DNA from: Mycobacterium botniense
GTDB lineage: Bacteria; Actinomycetota; Actinomycetes; Mycobacteriales; Mycobacteriaceae
DNA: 64,000 nucleotides
Assembly: GCF_010723305.1 (NCBI RefSeq)
Contig: NZ_BLKW01000004.1
Location: 1,364,001 to 1,428,000 of the forward strand
Direction of reading: 5' to 3'
Shown: piece by piece, positions 8,084-16,026 of the stretch
Position numbering within the stretch: position 1 is the stretch's first letter
Layout: every line of letters starts with the position of its first letter
Notes under the pieces: generated by a model
What the model was told of the DNA's origin: nothing
What the model saw: only the letters and a program-made list of their open reading frames with translations
The model's database searches: none
Position numbers and translations under genes: made by a program

Positions 8084-9747
8084 CGTAGTTCTGCTTCGTC
8101 TGCTCGCATCGCCCACTGCGCGAACCGTTCTCCCTCATTGCGGTGTTTGAGAAAGTTGCGCACTACCCGGTCGATGTAATCACCAAGCTCGTGGCTGAGC
8201 ACTTTGTGATGGCGCAGTTTCCGGCCGAAACCACTGTCCACTCCAAGGCCACCGCCCAGGTGCACCTGGAAACCCTCGACTGAACCACCTTCACCGTCGT
8301 CAACCATCTGACCCTTGAAGCCAATGTCGGCCACCTGGATTCGGGCACAGGAGTTTGGGCATCCGTTGACGTGCACGGTGATCGGCACATCGAGTTGGGC
8401 GTTGATGTCGTCGAGGCGGCGCTCCAGTTCGGGCACCAGTGTCTGGGCGCGCACGCGAGTTTCGGCGAACGACAGCTTGCAGAACTCGATCCCGGTGCAG
8501 GCCATGAGATTCCGACGCCAATGCGACGGCCGCGACGGCAACCCCAGCGCATCAAGGCCGGCCACCATCTCGTCGAGTTTGTCGTCGGGAACGTCCAAAA
8601 TGACCAGCTTTTGATACGGAGTGAACCGCGCCCGATCCGATCCGGCCCGCTCCATGAGGTCGGCCACCGCGGACAGAATGGTTCCCGACACTCGTCCGGC
8701 AATGGGGGCCACACCGACCGCGTTGAGCCCGTTTTTCAGTCGCTGAACCCCGACATGGTCGATCGGGTGCGTGATCGGTTCGGGAGCCGGGCCGTCGATG
8801 AGCCGGCGGCCGAGATACTCCGTTTCCAGGACTTCCCGGAATTTCTCGATACCCCAGTCTTTGACCAAAAACTTCAGCCGGGCTTTGGAGCGCAGTCGCC
8901 GGTAACCGTAATCACGGAATATTTTCGTCACAGCTTCCCAGACGTCGGGCACCTCCTCGAGCGGCACCCACGCGCCAACCCGCTGGGCGAGCATCGGATT
9001 TGTCGACAGGCCACCACCGACCCACAGGTCCATCCCGGGGCCGTGCTCGGGATGATTGACGCCGATAAACGCGACGTCATGGGTCTCATGAGAGACGTCC
9101 TGCAGACCCGATATCGCCGTTTTGTACTTGCGGGGCAAGTTCGCATACTCAGGATTGCCCAAAAAGCGCCGCAGGATCTCCTCGATCGCTGGCGAAGGGT
9201 CGAGCACCTCCTGGAGTGATTCGCCGGCAAGCGGTGAACCGTGGATAGCGCGCGGGCAGTCACCGCAGGCCTCAGTCGTTTGCAAACCAACCGCGGCCAG
9301 ACGCCGCCAGATCTCGGGAACGTTTTCGATCTCAATCCAGTGGAACTGCACGTTCTCCCGGTCACCGATATCGGCGGTGTCACGGGCGAACTCGGTTGAG
9401 ATCTCCCCCAGTGTCCGCAGTGTCGCCACCGACATCGGCTTACCATCGGAGCGGACCCGCATCATAAAGTAACGGGCCTCGATGGTGTCGATGTGTTCGT
9501 CACCGGTCCAGGTGCCGTCATAACCCTGCTCGCGCTGGGTGTAGAGACCCATCCAGCGGAAGCGCCCACGTAAATCCGTTTTGTCGATGCTATCGAAACC
9601 CTGCTTGGCGTAGACGTTGATGATGCGGTCCCGGACATTCAGCGGCGCATCATCCTGCTTGAACTTCTCGTTGTCATTAAGCGGCTCGCGCTCACCGAGG
9701 GCCCACTGGCCTTCACTGCGAGTTTTGGTGGGTCGCGGTGCGCTCAT
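8080..9747 (-). CDS. nirA: Ferredoxin-dependent sulfite reductase NirA
   Basis: 555 residues, very close to mycobacterial NirA (SirA). It reduces sulfite to sulfide with six electrons from reduced ferredoxin using siroheme coupled to a 4Fe-4S cluster. Cluster cysteines are visible in ACTGIEFCK (about residue 415) and NGCPNSCAR (about residue 462). The ACGDC motif and the ARYFMMR tyrosine correspond to the Tyr-Cys pair near the active site. ATG 9745-9747 follows GGAGG. A frame open further to 9852 has no family support. First gene of nirA-cysH-che1. The leader contains a strong hairpin and the shared element lies about 220 bases upstream. Confidence 0.95.
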   Translation of the reverse strand: MSAPRPTKTRSEGQWALGEREPLNDNEKFKQDDAPLNVRDRIINVYAKQGFDSIDKTDLRGRFRWMGLYTQREQGYDGTWTGDEHIDTIEARYFMMRVRSDGKPMSVATLRTLGEISTEFARDTADIGDRENVQFHWIEIENVPEIWRRLAAVGLQTTEACGDCPRAIHGSPLAGESLQEVLDPSPAIEEILRRFLGNPEYANLPRKYKTAISGLQDVSHETHDVAFIGVNHPEHGPGMDLWVGGGLSTNPMLAQRVGAWVPLEEVPDVWEAVTKIFRDYGYRRLRSKARLKFLVKDWGIEKFREVLETEYLGRRLIDGPAPEPITHPIDHVGVQRLKNGLNAVGVAPIAGRVSGTILSAVADLMERAGSDRARFTPYQKLVILDVPDDKLDEMVAGLDALGLPSRPSHWRRNLMACTGIEFCKLSFAETRVRAQTLVPELERRLDDINAQLDVPITVHVNGCPNSCARIQVADIGFKGQMVDDGEGGSVEGFQVHLGGGLGVDSGFGRKLRHHKVLSHELGDYIDRVVRNFLKHRNEGERFAQWAMRADEAELR

Positions 9748-9767
9748 GTCGCAATCCTCCTTAGCGA

Positions 9768-9820
9768 CGGTCGCCGAGTAGCACCCATCAGCGGAAGGTG
9801 CCTCCCAGTAACGGCGACCG
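9768..9820 (-). promoter_or_regulatory. Strong leader hairpin in front of nirA
   Basis: CGGTCGCCG (9768-9776) pairs perfectly with CGGCGACCG (9812-9820). An inner GCACC/GGTGC stem (9781-9785 with 9797-9801) can extend it. It ends eight bases from the nirA SD, so it would sit in the mRNA leader. It could be an attenuator, a translation-control structure or simply stable secondary structure; no known riboswitch class was recognised. Confidence 0.4.
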
Positions 9821-9968
9821 CTTGCCGGCACATGTGGGCAAGCCCACAACATCGAAGTCAGAAGTGCCCAGCCAGCGGCACGCCGATCGTTGGCATTGCT
9901 TCGCGTGGTTCGGCGAGTTCACATTCTCGATGGTTCACTGCCCGCGACTGCGGTAGTAGGTGTCGGGA

Positions 9969-9996
9969 TGTTGTGGGGTCACAACATTTCCTTGTG
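9969..9996. promoter_or_regulatory. Three-half-site element, copy 2 (probable LysR operator)
   Basis: TGTTGTG-GGGT-CACAACA is a perfect 7-4-7 inverted repeat (9969-9986), followed by CTTGTG at 9991-9996. Geometry is identical to the copy at 5345: TTGTG-N4-CACAA-N7-TTGTG. It lies between nirA and trxB, about 220 and 130 bases from the two starts. Confidence 0.65.
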
Positions 9997-10127
9997 TGAT
10001 CTTTCTGCCGAGATATCGCCGGCTTGGATTAGTTTTGTCATTGTGTCTTAGCCTGTCATCACAGTGACCGAATAATCATCGGCTGGCGGATGCCATCGCT
10101 GGTGAATGTTGTGGCGGAGAGGCTTGT

Positions 10128-11099
10128 ATGGTTGGCGCCCCTGCTGTTCGTGATGTGATTGTTGTGGGTTCTGGTCCGGCTGGGTATACGGCGGCGTTGT
10201 ATGCGGCGCGTGCGCAGTTGGCGCCGCTGGTGTTTGAGGGGACGTCGTTTGGTGGTGCGCTGATGACCACGACGGAGGTGGAGAACTATCCGGGGTTTCG
10301 GGAGGGGATCACCGGGCCGCAGTTGATGGAGGAGATGCGCGAGCAGGCGCTGCGGTTTGGTGCGGATTTACGGATGGAAGATGTGGAGGAGGTCTCGCTG
10401 CAGGGGCCGGTGAAATCGGTGGTGACTGCCGAGGGCCGTTATCAGGCGCGGGCGGTGATTTTAGCGATGGGCGCGGCGGCGCGGTATTTGGATGTGCCTG
10501 GTGAGCAGGAGTTTTTGGGCCGCGGGGTTAGTTCGTGTGCCACCTGTGACGGGTTTTTCTTTCGTGATCAAGATGTCGCGGTGATCGGCGGTGGGGATTC
10601 GGCGATGGAAGAGGCGCTGTTTTTGACCCGGTTTGCCCGCAGCGTCACCATCGTGCATCGCCGTGAGCAGTTCCGGGCGTCGAAAATCATGCTGGATCGC
10701 GCCCGCCACAACGACACGATTCGGTTTATGACCAACCATGTGGTGCTCGCCGTGCACGGTGATACCCGTGTGACCGGATTGCAGTTGCGTGATACCCGCA
10801 CCGGTGCCCACACCACGCTGGCAGTCAGCGGAGTGTTCATCGCCATCGGTCACGAGCCGCGCTCACAGCTGGTGCGCGGCATCATCGACTTAGACCCCGA
10901 CGGCTACGTGCTGGTCCAGGGACGCACCACCCACACTTCCCTCGACGGTGTGTTCGCCGCCGGCGACCTGGTGGACCGCACCTACCGGCAGGCCGTCACC
11001 GCCGCCGGCAGCGGTTGCGCCGCCGCCATCGACGCCGAACGCTGGCTGGCCGAACACGCACACATACCTGCCGACACCGTGAGTGGGGCACAGCGATGA
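10128..11099 (+). CDS. trxB: Thioredoxin reductase
   Basis: 323 residues. FAD motif GSGPAG (14-19), redox-active CATC (Cys137, Cys140), NADPH motif GGGDSA (154-159) and the C-terminal [10 protein letters not shown] block define a low-molecular-weight thioredoxin reductase. ATG 10128 follows GGAGAGG. It resembles mycobacterial TrxB2, which in M. tuberculosis sits with trxC near the origin, so this is probably an additional copy placed with sulfur genes. No thioredoxin gene follows it here. The inferred task is to keep thioredoxin reduced for CysH. It is divergent from nirA with a shared control element. The first third uses many T-ending codons compared with its end, which may reflect its history. 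Confidence 0.93.
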   Translation: MVGAPAVRDVIVVGSGPAGYTAALYAARAQLAPLVFEGTSFGGALMTTTEVENYPGFREGITGPQLMEEMREQALRFGADLRMEDVEEVSLQGPVKSVVTAEGRYQARAVILAMGAAARYLDVPGEQEFLGRGVSSCATCDGFFFRDQDVAVIGGGDSAMEEALFLTRFARSVTIVHRREQFRASKIMLDRARHNDTIRFMTNHVVLAVHGDTRVTGLQLRDTRTGAHTTLAVSGVFIAIGHEPRSQLVRGIIDLDPDGYVLVQGRTTHTSLDGVFAAGDLVDRTYRQAVTAAGSGCAAAIDAERWLAEHAHIPADTVSGAQR

Positions 11100-11146
11100 C
11101 CACACCGTGCTCGACGCATTCCGGGCAGTGAGTGCTGCCGGATTGG

Positions 11147-12175
11147 TCACATCCGCAGCACCGCCGCTCCGGCGATACGGCCGGCTGACAAATCAGCCAA
11201 CGCTTGATCGGCTTGTCCCATCGGATATTCCGGTGTGGTCACCGTGATGTGATGCTGGCTGACAAAGTCAAGGAAGGCGCGTGCATCGGCGCGCGTGTTT
11301 GACGTGACCGATCGGATCTGGCGTTCCTGAAACAGATGTCGCTGGTAGTTCAGCTGCGGAATATCGGTGAGGTGGATACCGGCGATCGCCAACGTGCCGC
11401 CGCGGTCGAGAGCTTCCAGTGCGGGCAGCACCAGATCGCCGACCGGGGCGAACAGAATTGCGGCGTCCAGGGGCACGGGTGGCGGATCGGTGGCACCTTG
11501 GGCTGACGCGGCGCCGAGTTGCAACGCCAGTTCCCGTGCCGCGGCCCCACGCGTCATCACGTGGAGTTCTGCTCCCTGCGCCAAAGCAACCTGCGCGGTG
11601 ATATGAGCGCTGCCGCCGAACCCGTAGACACCCAGTCGGCCACCGGGCGGCAGTTGTGCGCGCAGCAGGGAACGGAAACCGATAATTCCGGCGCACAGCA
11701 ACGGCGCCAGTTCGCTTTCGGTGTAGCCGCTTGGCAATCGGTGCGCGAAAGCTGCAGGTACAGTGGTAAATTCAGCATACCCACCGTCGGCGTCCCAACC
11801 GGTGTACCGGGACTCGGGGCAGAGATTCTCGTCACCGCGTTGACAGTACTTGCACACACCACAGGTGTGCCGCAGCCAGGCGATGCCAACCCGGTCGCCC
11901 ACGGCAAACTCGTCGCCTACACCGGCGCCGACCTCAACGACCTCCCCCACCACCTCATGTCCGGGTATCACTCGCTCGCGGTGCACGGGCAGGTCACCCT
12001 CGGTAACATGCAGGTCGGTGCGGCAGACCCCGCACGCATGCACTGCGACAAGCAGTTCAGAAGGCCCCGGACGCGGCACTTTGGTGATCACCTGCTCGAG
12101 TGGATGACTGCTCATCGGCCCGGGCTGACGGACCTGCCAGGCACTCATCGTCGTTTTCGCCGACCTCACCGTCAT
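11147..12175 (-). CDS. adhA: Zinc-dependent alcohol dehydrogenase AdhA-like
   Basis: 342 residues from ATG 12175 (a later ATG at 12148 is also possible). Catalytic-zinc ligands appear in [11 protein letters not shown] and PGHEVVGEV, and the structural-zinc lobe in [17 protein letters not shown]. The Rossmann motif [10 protein letters not shown] binds NAD(P). Sequence matches M. tuberculosis AdhA (Rv1862) closely, including [12 protein letters not shown]. It oxidises alcohols or reduces aldehydes; the physiological substrate is not known. It ends 47 bases after the thioredoxin reductase gene, convergent to it. A TTGTG-N4-CACAA palindrome lies 136 bases upstream, related to the sulfur-island elements. 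Confidence 0.88.
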   Translation of the reverse strand: MTVRSAKTTMSAWQVRQPGPMSSHPLEQVITKVPRPGPSELLVAVHACGVCRTDLHVTEGDLPVHRERVIPGHEVVGEVVEVGAGVGDEFAVGDRVGIAWLRHTCGVCKYCQRGDENLCPESRYTGWDADGGYAEFTTVPAAFAHRLPSGYTESELAPLLCAGIIGFRSLLRAQLPPGGRLGVYGFGGSAHITAQVALAQGAELHVMTRGAAARELALQLGAASAQGATDPPPVPLDAAILFAPVGDLVLPALEALDRGGTLAIAGIHLTDIPQLNYQRHLFQERQIRSVTSNTRADARAFLDFVSQHHITVTTPEYPMGQADQALADLSAGRIAGAAVLRM

Positions 12176-12310
12176 GTCCTTAATAGTGCACCGCGATATG
12201 CCCATGCACACCCGGTCAGTGCGGAGAGGCATATGTGCGCACGTCACAACCGACTGCTCGTCATCGGTGAGCGGGCTTGGTCAAAAGCACTCGGCGATAG
12301 CCGTATTGGC

Positions 12311-12324
12311 TTGTGATCGCACAA
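12311..12324. promoter_or_regulatory. TTGTG-ATCG-CACAA palindrome upstream of adhA
   Basis: Perfect 5-4-5 dyad with the core geometry of the elements at 5346 and 9971, in an AT-rich stretch between adhA and the preceding gene. A further CACAA at 12331-12335 lies nearby, but the N7-spaced third half-site is absent. Same regulator is possible, not shown. Confidence 0.4.
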
Positions 12325-12395
12325 TTAATACACAATTGATGTGTTTGCCGTGAATCCGGTGCCGTGATCGGGTGCACGCACCGGCGTTCTCGCGG

Positions 12396-12674
12396 TTAGG
12401 TTCTGGACGCGCGTCCCCTGACAAGCCGGTAGATCAATAACAAGATCACAGCGCCGATCAGCGCTCCTAAGAACGAGTGCTTGATCGGGGGAGTAATCGT
12501 GAACTGGTGTGGCGCGAAAACCACACTCCCAAGCGTGCCTCCGACATAACTGCCAGCAATGCCCAGCAGCGCTGTCGCGAGCCAACCCATGCGTGGCGTA
12601 CCAGGCACGATAAAGCGCGCAACCCAACCGATGATAAGACCAAGAATAATTATCCAGATGATGTGCCAGACCAC
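12396..12674 (-). CDS. GlsB/YeaQ/YmgE family small membrane protein (Rv1861-like)
   Basis: 92 residues with three hydrophobic segments (WHIIWIIILGLIIGW, a glycine-rich GWLATALLGIAGSYVGG and FLGALIGAVILLLIY), the pattern of the transglycosylase-associated protein family. The GTG at 12674 is chosen because AAGGAGC sits six bases upstream and upstream residues have no family match. The equivalent M. tuberculosis gene lies between apa and adhA, as here. Function in mycobacteria is unknown; a stress-related membrane role is suggested by other family members. Confidence 0.82.
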   Translation of the reverse strand: MVWHIIWIIILGLIIGWVARFIVPGTPRMGWLATALLGIAGSYVGGTLGSVVFAPHQFTITPPIKHSFLGALIGAVILLLIYRLVRGRASRT

Positions 12675-12880
12675 GGCCAGCTCCTTTGACGATCTTGTCG
12701 GCTGGTGGCCAGGATAACGCGGCGGCTTAACAGTAAATGGACAATAAGCAATCCGAGAGGGAAAACAAAATCGGTAGCGCATCGGCGCAAAATCCGCGCC
12801 GCCGGATCAGGACCGTGAGGGACGGTCCGATTGCGGGCCTGCCCCAGCGGGCAAAGCGCTGACCAGCACAGAACGCCCGG

Positions 12881-13888
12881 TCAGGCCGCTCGCGTCGTCT
12901 GCGGGACCGGTGCGGTGCCTGGAGCTTGTTCCCCGGCAGGTGCGGGCACCGGCGGCGGAGCGCCGGGGGCCGGCGGAGCGGCAGGGGCCGGCGGAGCGGC
13001 AGGTGCGGGCACCGGCGGCGGAGCGCCGGGGGCCGGCGGAGCGGCAGGGGCCGGCGGAGCGGGTGGTGGTGTCCAGGGGCGGATGGATTCGGCCAACGTG
13101 GTGGCCACGGATTTATCCACCGGGTCGTTAGCTGTGCCCAGGTAGACCACAAACCAGCGCTGGGGTGGCGAGCTGGTGGCAGCGTTGGGTGCTGTCGTGC
13201 CGATCACACCGGTCCAGATTTGGCCATTCGGTTTGCTGGTGTCGCTGAACTTGACCTCGTAGTAGGACGCACTGCCCGTCATGCCGTTGGCCTTCAGCGG
13301 TGTCGTTTCCTGATTGATCCGTGTGCCCGGGTATGGCATGAAAAACTCCCCCATGTCCGAGGCCAACCGGGTCGCGGCTTTCGCGTTGTCGGGTTCGGCG
13401 CTGGCATACAGCTTCTGGTCCAGCCGGCCCAGCACGATACGGGTGTCGTTGGCAACGGGCGGCGGTTGCCCTGGCGCGGCCGGACCGATCTCCTTGCTCA
13501 ACAGTGCAGATCCGTAGTCGAGGTGGGTAGCGTCGGATTCCACCCAGCCGGTGGGGATGACATAGCTGAATCCGCCGGCGGCGTTGGTAACGCGACCGGC
13601 TTCGGGTGCGTTCGGGTCAACCGGCGGTGGTACCGCGTTCGGGCCAGCCGGCGCTGCAGGCGCATTGGGATCAGCCGGACCCGGCGCGGCGTCTGGTGCC
13701 GTGTTGGTGTTGGTGCCGGCCGGCGGCGGGGCCGGCGCCGTGCTACCCGGCGGTGGAGGTGGCGGATCCGCGTTCGCGGCAGTTGCCGGCAACGCAATCG
13801 TGATACCGCCAGCACCGCTCACCACGGCGAGCGCCAAGGTCATCCAGCGGCCGTTCCGGTGCGTCGGATTGGGGTCCACCCGGTCCAT
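12881..13888 (-). CDS. apa: Alanine/proline-rich secreted antigen Apa (fibronectin attachment protein)
   Basis: 335 residues. An N-terminal signal sequence (about residues 14-40, ending near ATAANADP) is followed by a Pro/Ala-rich segment (about 42-98), the globular fibronectin-attachment domain ([20 protein letters not shown] onward, about 104-275) and a second Pro/Ala-rich tail. It corresponds to M. tuberculosis Apa (MPT32, ModD), an O-mannosylated cell-surface adhesin. The tail contains a 63-base unit duplicated in tandem (21 residues each). In M. tuberculosis modABC precede apa; here the divergent neighbour is the Rv1856c-like SDR, with no transporter genes between. Confidence 0.94.
   Translation of the reverse strand: MDRVDPNPTHRNGRWMTLALAVVSGAGGITIALPATAANADPPPPPPGSTAPAPPPAGTNTNTAPDAAPGPADPNAPAAPAGPNAVPPPVDPNAPEAGRVTNAAGGFSYVIPTGWVESDATHLDYGSALLSKEIGPAAPGQPPPVANDTRIVLGRLDQKLYASAEPDNAKAATRLASDMGEFFMPYPGTRINQETTPLKANGMTGSASYYEVKFSDTSKPNGQIWTGVIGTTAPNAATSSPPQRWFVVYLGTANDPVDKSVATTLAESIRPWTPPPAPPAPAAPPAPGAPPPVPAPAAPPAPAAPPAPGAPPPVPAPAGEQAPGTAPVPQTTRAA
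12937..13062. repeat. Two tandem 63-bp units in apa
   Basis: Copies start at 12937 and 13000 and are essentially identical; each encodes 21 Pro/Ala-rich residues on the minus strand. In-frame expansion or contraction would lengthen or shorten the antigen tail. Confidence 0.85.
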
Positions 13889-14254
13889 GGCGAAGAACCT
13901 ACCGTGTTACAGCCGTGACGCAAGTGTGGCTTGCTGAAGATGTGATTGGCCGTGCGAGGGTGCTGCGCGCGTGTGGTTCACCGGCGCATAGTTCTCAACT
14001 GTGCCGGTGATGGTCGGCCTCCTGGCACCGGTCGTGGCCGGTCGTGGGTGGTGACGCGGTGTTTCCGCGCTGACACCCGCACCTGCGACGCACGACAGGC
14101 ACACCGTTCCAAATAGTTATGGAAATGCTGCGCGAGTCGTCTCAGGCCGTGGTTACACCGCTGGCTACTGTCGAGTAACATCGGCAGAAGTCTTGAGCCG
14201 ACGAAAGGGTGGTCCGGCCTCTGGCCCGGGTTGAGCGCCGACGACGAGGAGGTC
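13889..14254. other. Intergenic region apa / SDR, site where modABC would be expected
   Basis: About 366 bases without a plausible gene. A stable imperfect hairpin (arms CACCGGC 13979-13985 and GCCGGTG 14003-14009 with an inner AGTT/AACT stem) is present. [10 protein letters not shown] for the SDR lies at 14246-14252. In M. tuberculosis modA, modB and modC fill this position. Confidence 0.6.
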
Positions 14255-14932
14255 ATGGCAGTGGACGTGCTGGTCACTGGCGGTGATACCGAGCTGGGGC
14301 GCACAGTTGCCGAAGCCTGTCGCGATGCGGGCCATACTGTGACACTGCTGGGCGCGTGCCGCGGCGATCTCGAGATCGCTGCCAAAGAACTCGACGCCGA
14401 CGCGATCGTCTGCGACAACACCGACCCCACAAGCCTCACCGAGGCCCGTAGCCTTTTCCCGCATCACCTCGACACCATCGTGACCGTGCCGGCGCGGCGC
14501 TGCGACGCCGCCGACCCGCGCACCTACTCGCTGGCGGATCTGGCCACCGCCTGGCGTCAGGCACTCGATACCACGGTGCTGTCGGCGGTGCTGACCGTGC
14601 AGGCGGTGGGTGATCACCTGCGTTCGGGCGGCTCCATCGTCGCCGTGGTGCCCGAAAACCCGCGGGCGGGCAGCGCCGAGGCGGCGGTCAAGGCGGCGTT
14701 GGCAAACTGGATCGCCGGTCAGGCAGACATTTTCGGAACCCGCGGAATCACTGTCAACGCGGTCGCGTGCGGACGCAGCGCGCAGCCCGGTTACGAGGGA
14801 CTCACCGGTACCCCACCGCCGCTCGCCGCTGAGATCTCCCGGCTGGCATTGTTTCTGATGTCCCCTGCGGCCCGGCATATCTCAGGACAGATGTTGCATG
14901 TCAGTCAAGGCGCGCTGGCTCATCTGCGATAG
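14255..14932 (+). CDS. SDR-family oxidoreductase (Rv1856c-like)
   Basis: 225 residues, start ATG 14255 three bases after a GAGGAGG SD. The N-terminal VLVTGGDTELGR gives the glycine-rich cofactor loop of short-chain dehydrogenases, although spacing is atypical. GTRGITVNAVACG and HISGQMLHVSQGALAH match the C-terminal SDR conserved parts. The usual YxxxK catalytic pair is not clear: the segment AEAAVKAALANW has lysine but no tyrosine four residues before it, so activity is uncertain. Same length as the M. tuberculosis orthologue, which is also next to the Rv1855c-like gene. Substrate unknown. Confidence 0.8.
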   Translation: MAVDVLVTGGDTELGRTVAEACRDAGHTVTLLGACRGDLEIAAKELDADAIVCDNTDPTSLTEARSLFPHHLDTIVTVPARRCDAADPRTYSLADLATAWRQALDTTVLSAVLTVQAVGDHLRSGGSIVAVVPENPRAGSAEAAVKAALANWIAGQADIFGTRGITVNAVACGRSAQPGYEGLTGTPPPLAAEISRLALFLMSPAARHISGQMLHVSQGALAHLR

Positions 14933-14970
14933 CGCCGCACCGGCGGTGCTCGCCAGCTACCGTACGCTGC

Positions 14971-15887
14971 ATGACTATCAGGCTCGGGCTACAGATCCCC
15001 AACTTCTCGTACGGTACCGGCGTCGAACAGCTCTTCCCCACGGTTATCGCCCAGGCCCGCGAAGCCGAAGCCGCCGGTTTCGATGCGGTTTTCGTGATGG
15101 ATCACTTCTACCAACTACCGTTGCTGGGTTCGCCAGATCAGCCGATGCTGGAGGCCTACACTACTTTGGGCGCATTAGCCACGGCCACGGAACGAATCAA
15201 CCTGGGCGCACTGGTAACCGGTAATACTTACCGCAACCCGGCTCTGCTGGCCAAGATCATCACCACCCTCGACGTGGTGAGCGCCGGGCGGGCCATTTTA
15301 GGCATCGGCACGGGCTGGTTCGAGCTGGAGCACGAGCAGCTGGGTTTTGAGTTCGGTACCTTCACCGACCGATTCCACCGGCTGGAGGAAGCCCTGCAGA
15401 TCATCGTGCCGATGATCAAAGGTGAGCGCCCCACCTTCTCGGGCACCTGGTATCACGTGCGGGAGGCGATGGCGGAGCCGCGCTTTCGGGCTCACATTCC
15501 GCTGTTGATCGGCGGGCGGGGGAAAAGAAGACGTTCCCGCTGGCCGCCCGGCACTTCGATCACCTCAATATCATCGCGGGGTTCCACGAGTTGCCCCACA
15601 AAGTCGCCGTCGTGCAGCGGTGTTGCGAAGAAGTCGGCCGCGACCCGGCCACACTGGAAACCAGTACGTTGACCACGGTGATAATCGATGAGCGCATGAC
15701 TGCCGACCAGATTCCCGCTGAGCTGACCCACTCCGTGGTAGTGGGCAGTGCCGAATCGGTCGCCGAGCAGATCAAAACCACGGTGTTTGACGCGGGAATC
15801 GACGGCGTAATCATCAACATGCCCACCTATACGCCTGGTGTGGTGGCCGCTGCCGGCGCGGCGCTGCGTCCCTTGCTGGGTTGCTAG
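14971..15887 (+). pseudogene. LLM-class F420-dependent oxidoreductase, frameshifted (Rv1855c-like)
   Basis: The first 184 codons (MTIRLGLQIPNFSYG ... FRAHIPLLIGG) match the luciferase-like F420 oxidoreductase family well. At 15518-15526 (GGGGGAAAA) one base is missing relative to the expected GGG-GAA-AAG-AAG, and the protein continues in another frame to VAAAGAALRPLLGC, ending at 15887. If one G is restored, an intact protein of about 305 residues results. This is either a recent inactivating deletion in a homopolymer or a sequencing error. Intact members transfer hydride between F420 and unknown substrates. Confidence 0.8.
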
Positions 15888-16026
15888 ACATGCGGGGGCG
15901 TGCCGGGCGGGGCGGGTGACGGCCGGTTGTGGCTGAACACACAGGCACCGAACTGGGCTGTTGCCGGTCCGGGTGACTACGGTGTACAGGGACCGCAGGA
16001 GCCGTCGAGGAGGCAACCCACAACCT

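Larger units (their letters stand above)
9748..10127. promoter_or_regulatory. Divergent control region nirA operon / trxB
   Basis: 380 bases. Contents, from the nirA side: SD for nirA (about 9754-9760), hairpin 9768-9820, a 7-2-7 inverted repeat TGTGGGC-AA-GCCCACA (9833-9848), short frames of 29 and 26 codons on the minus strand (9744-9833 and 9858-9938), the shared regulatory element (9969-9996), and a GGAGAGG SD for trxB. Confidence 0.65.

Noticed and set aside
9748..9852. N-terminal extension of nirA
   Set aside because: Contains the leader hairpin; the SD and homology favour ATG 9747.
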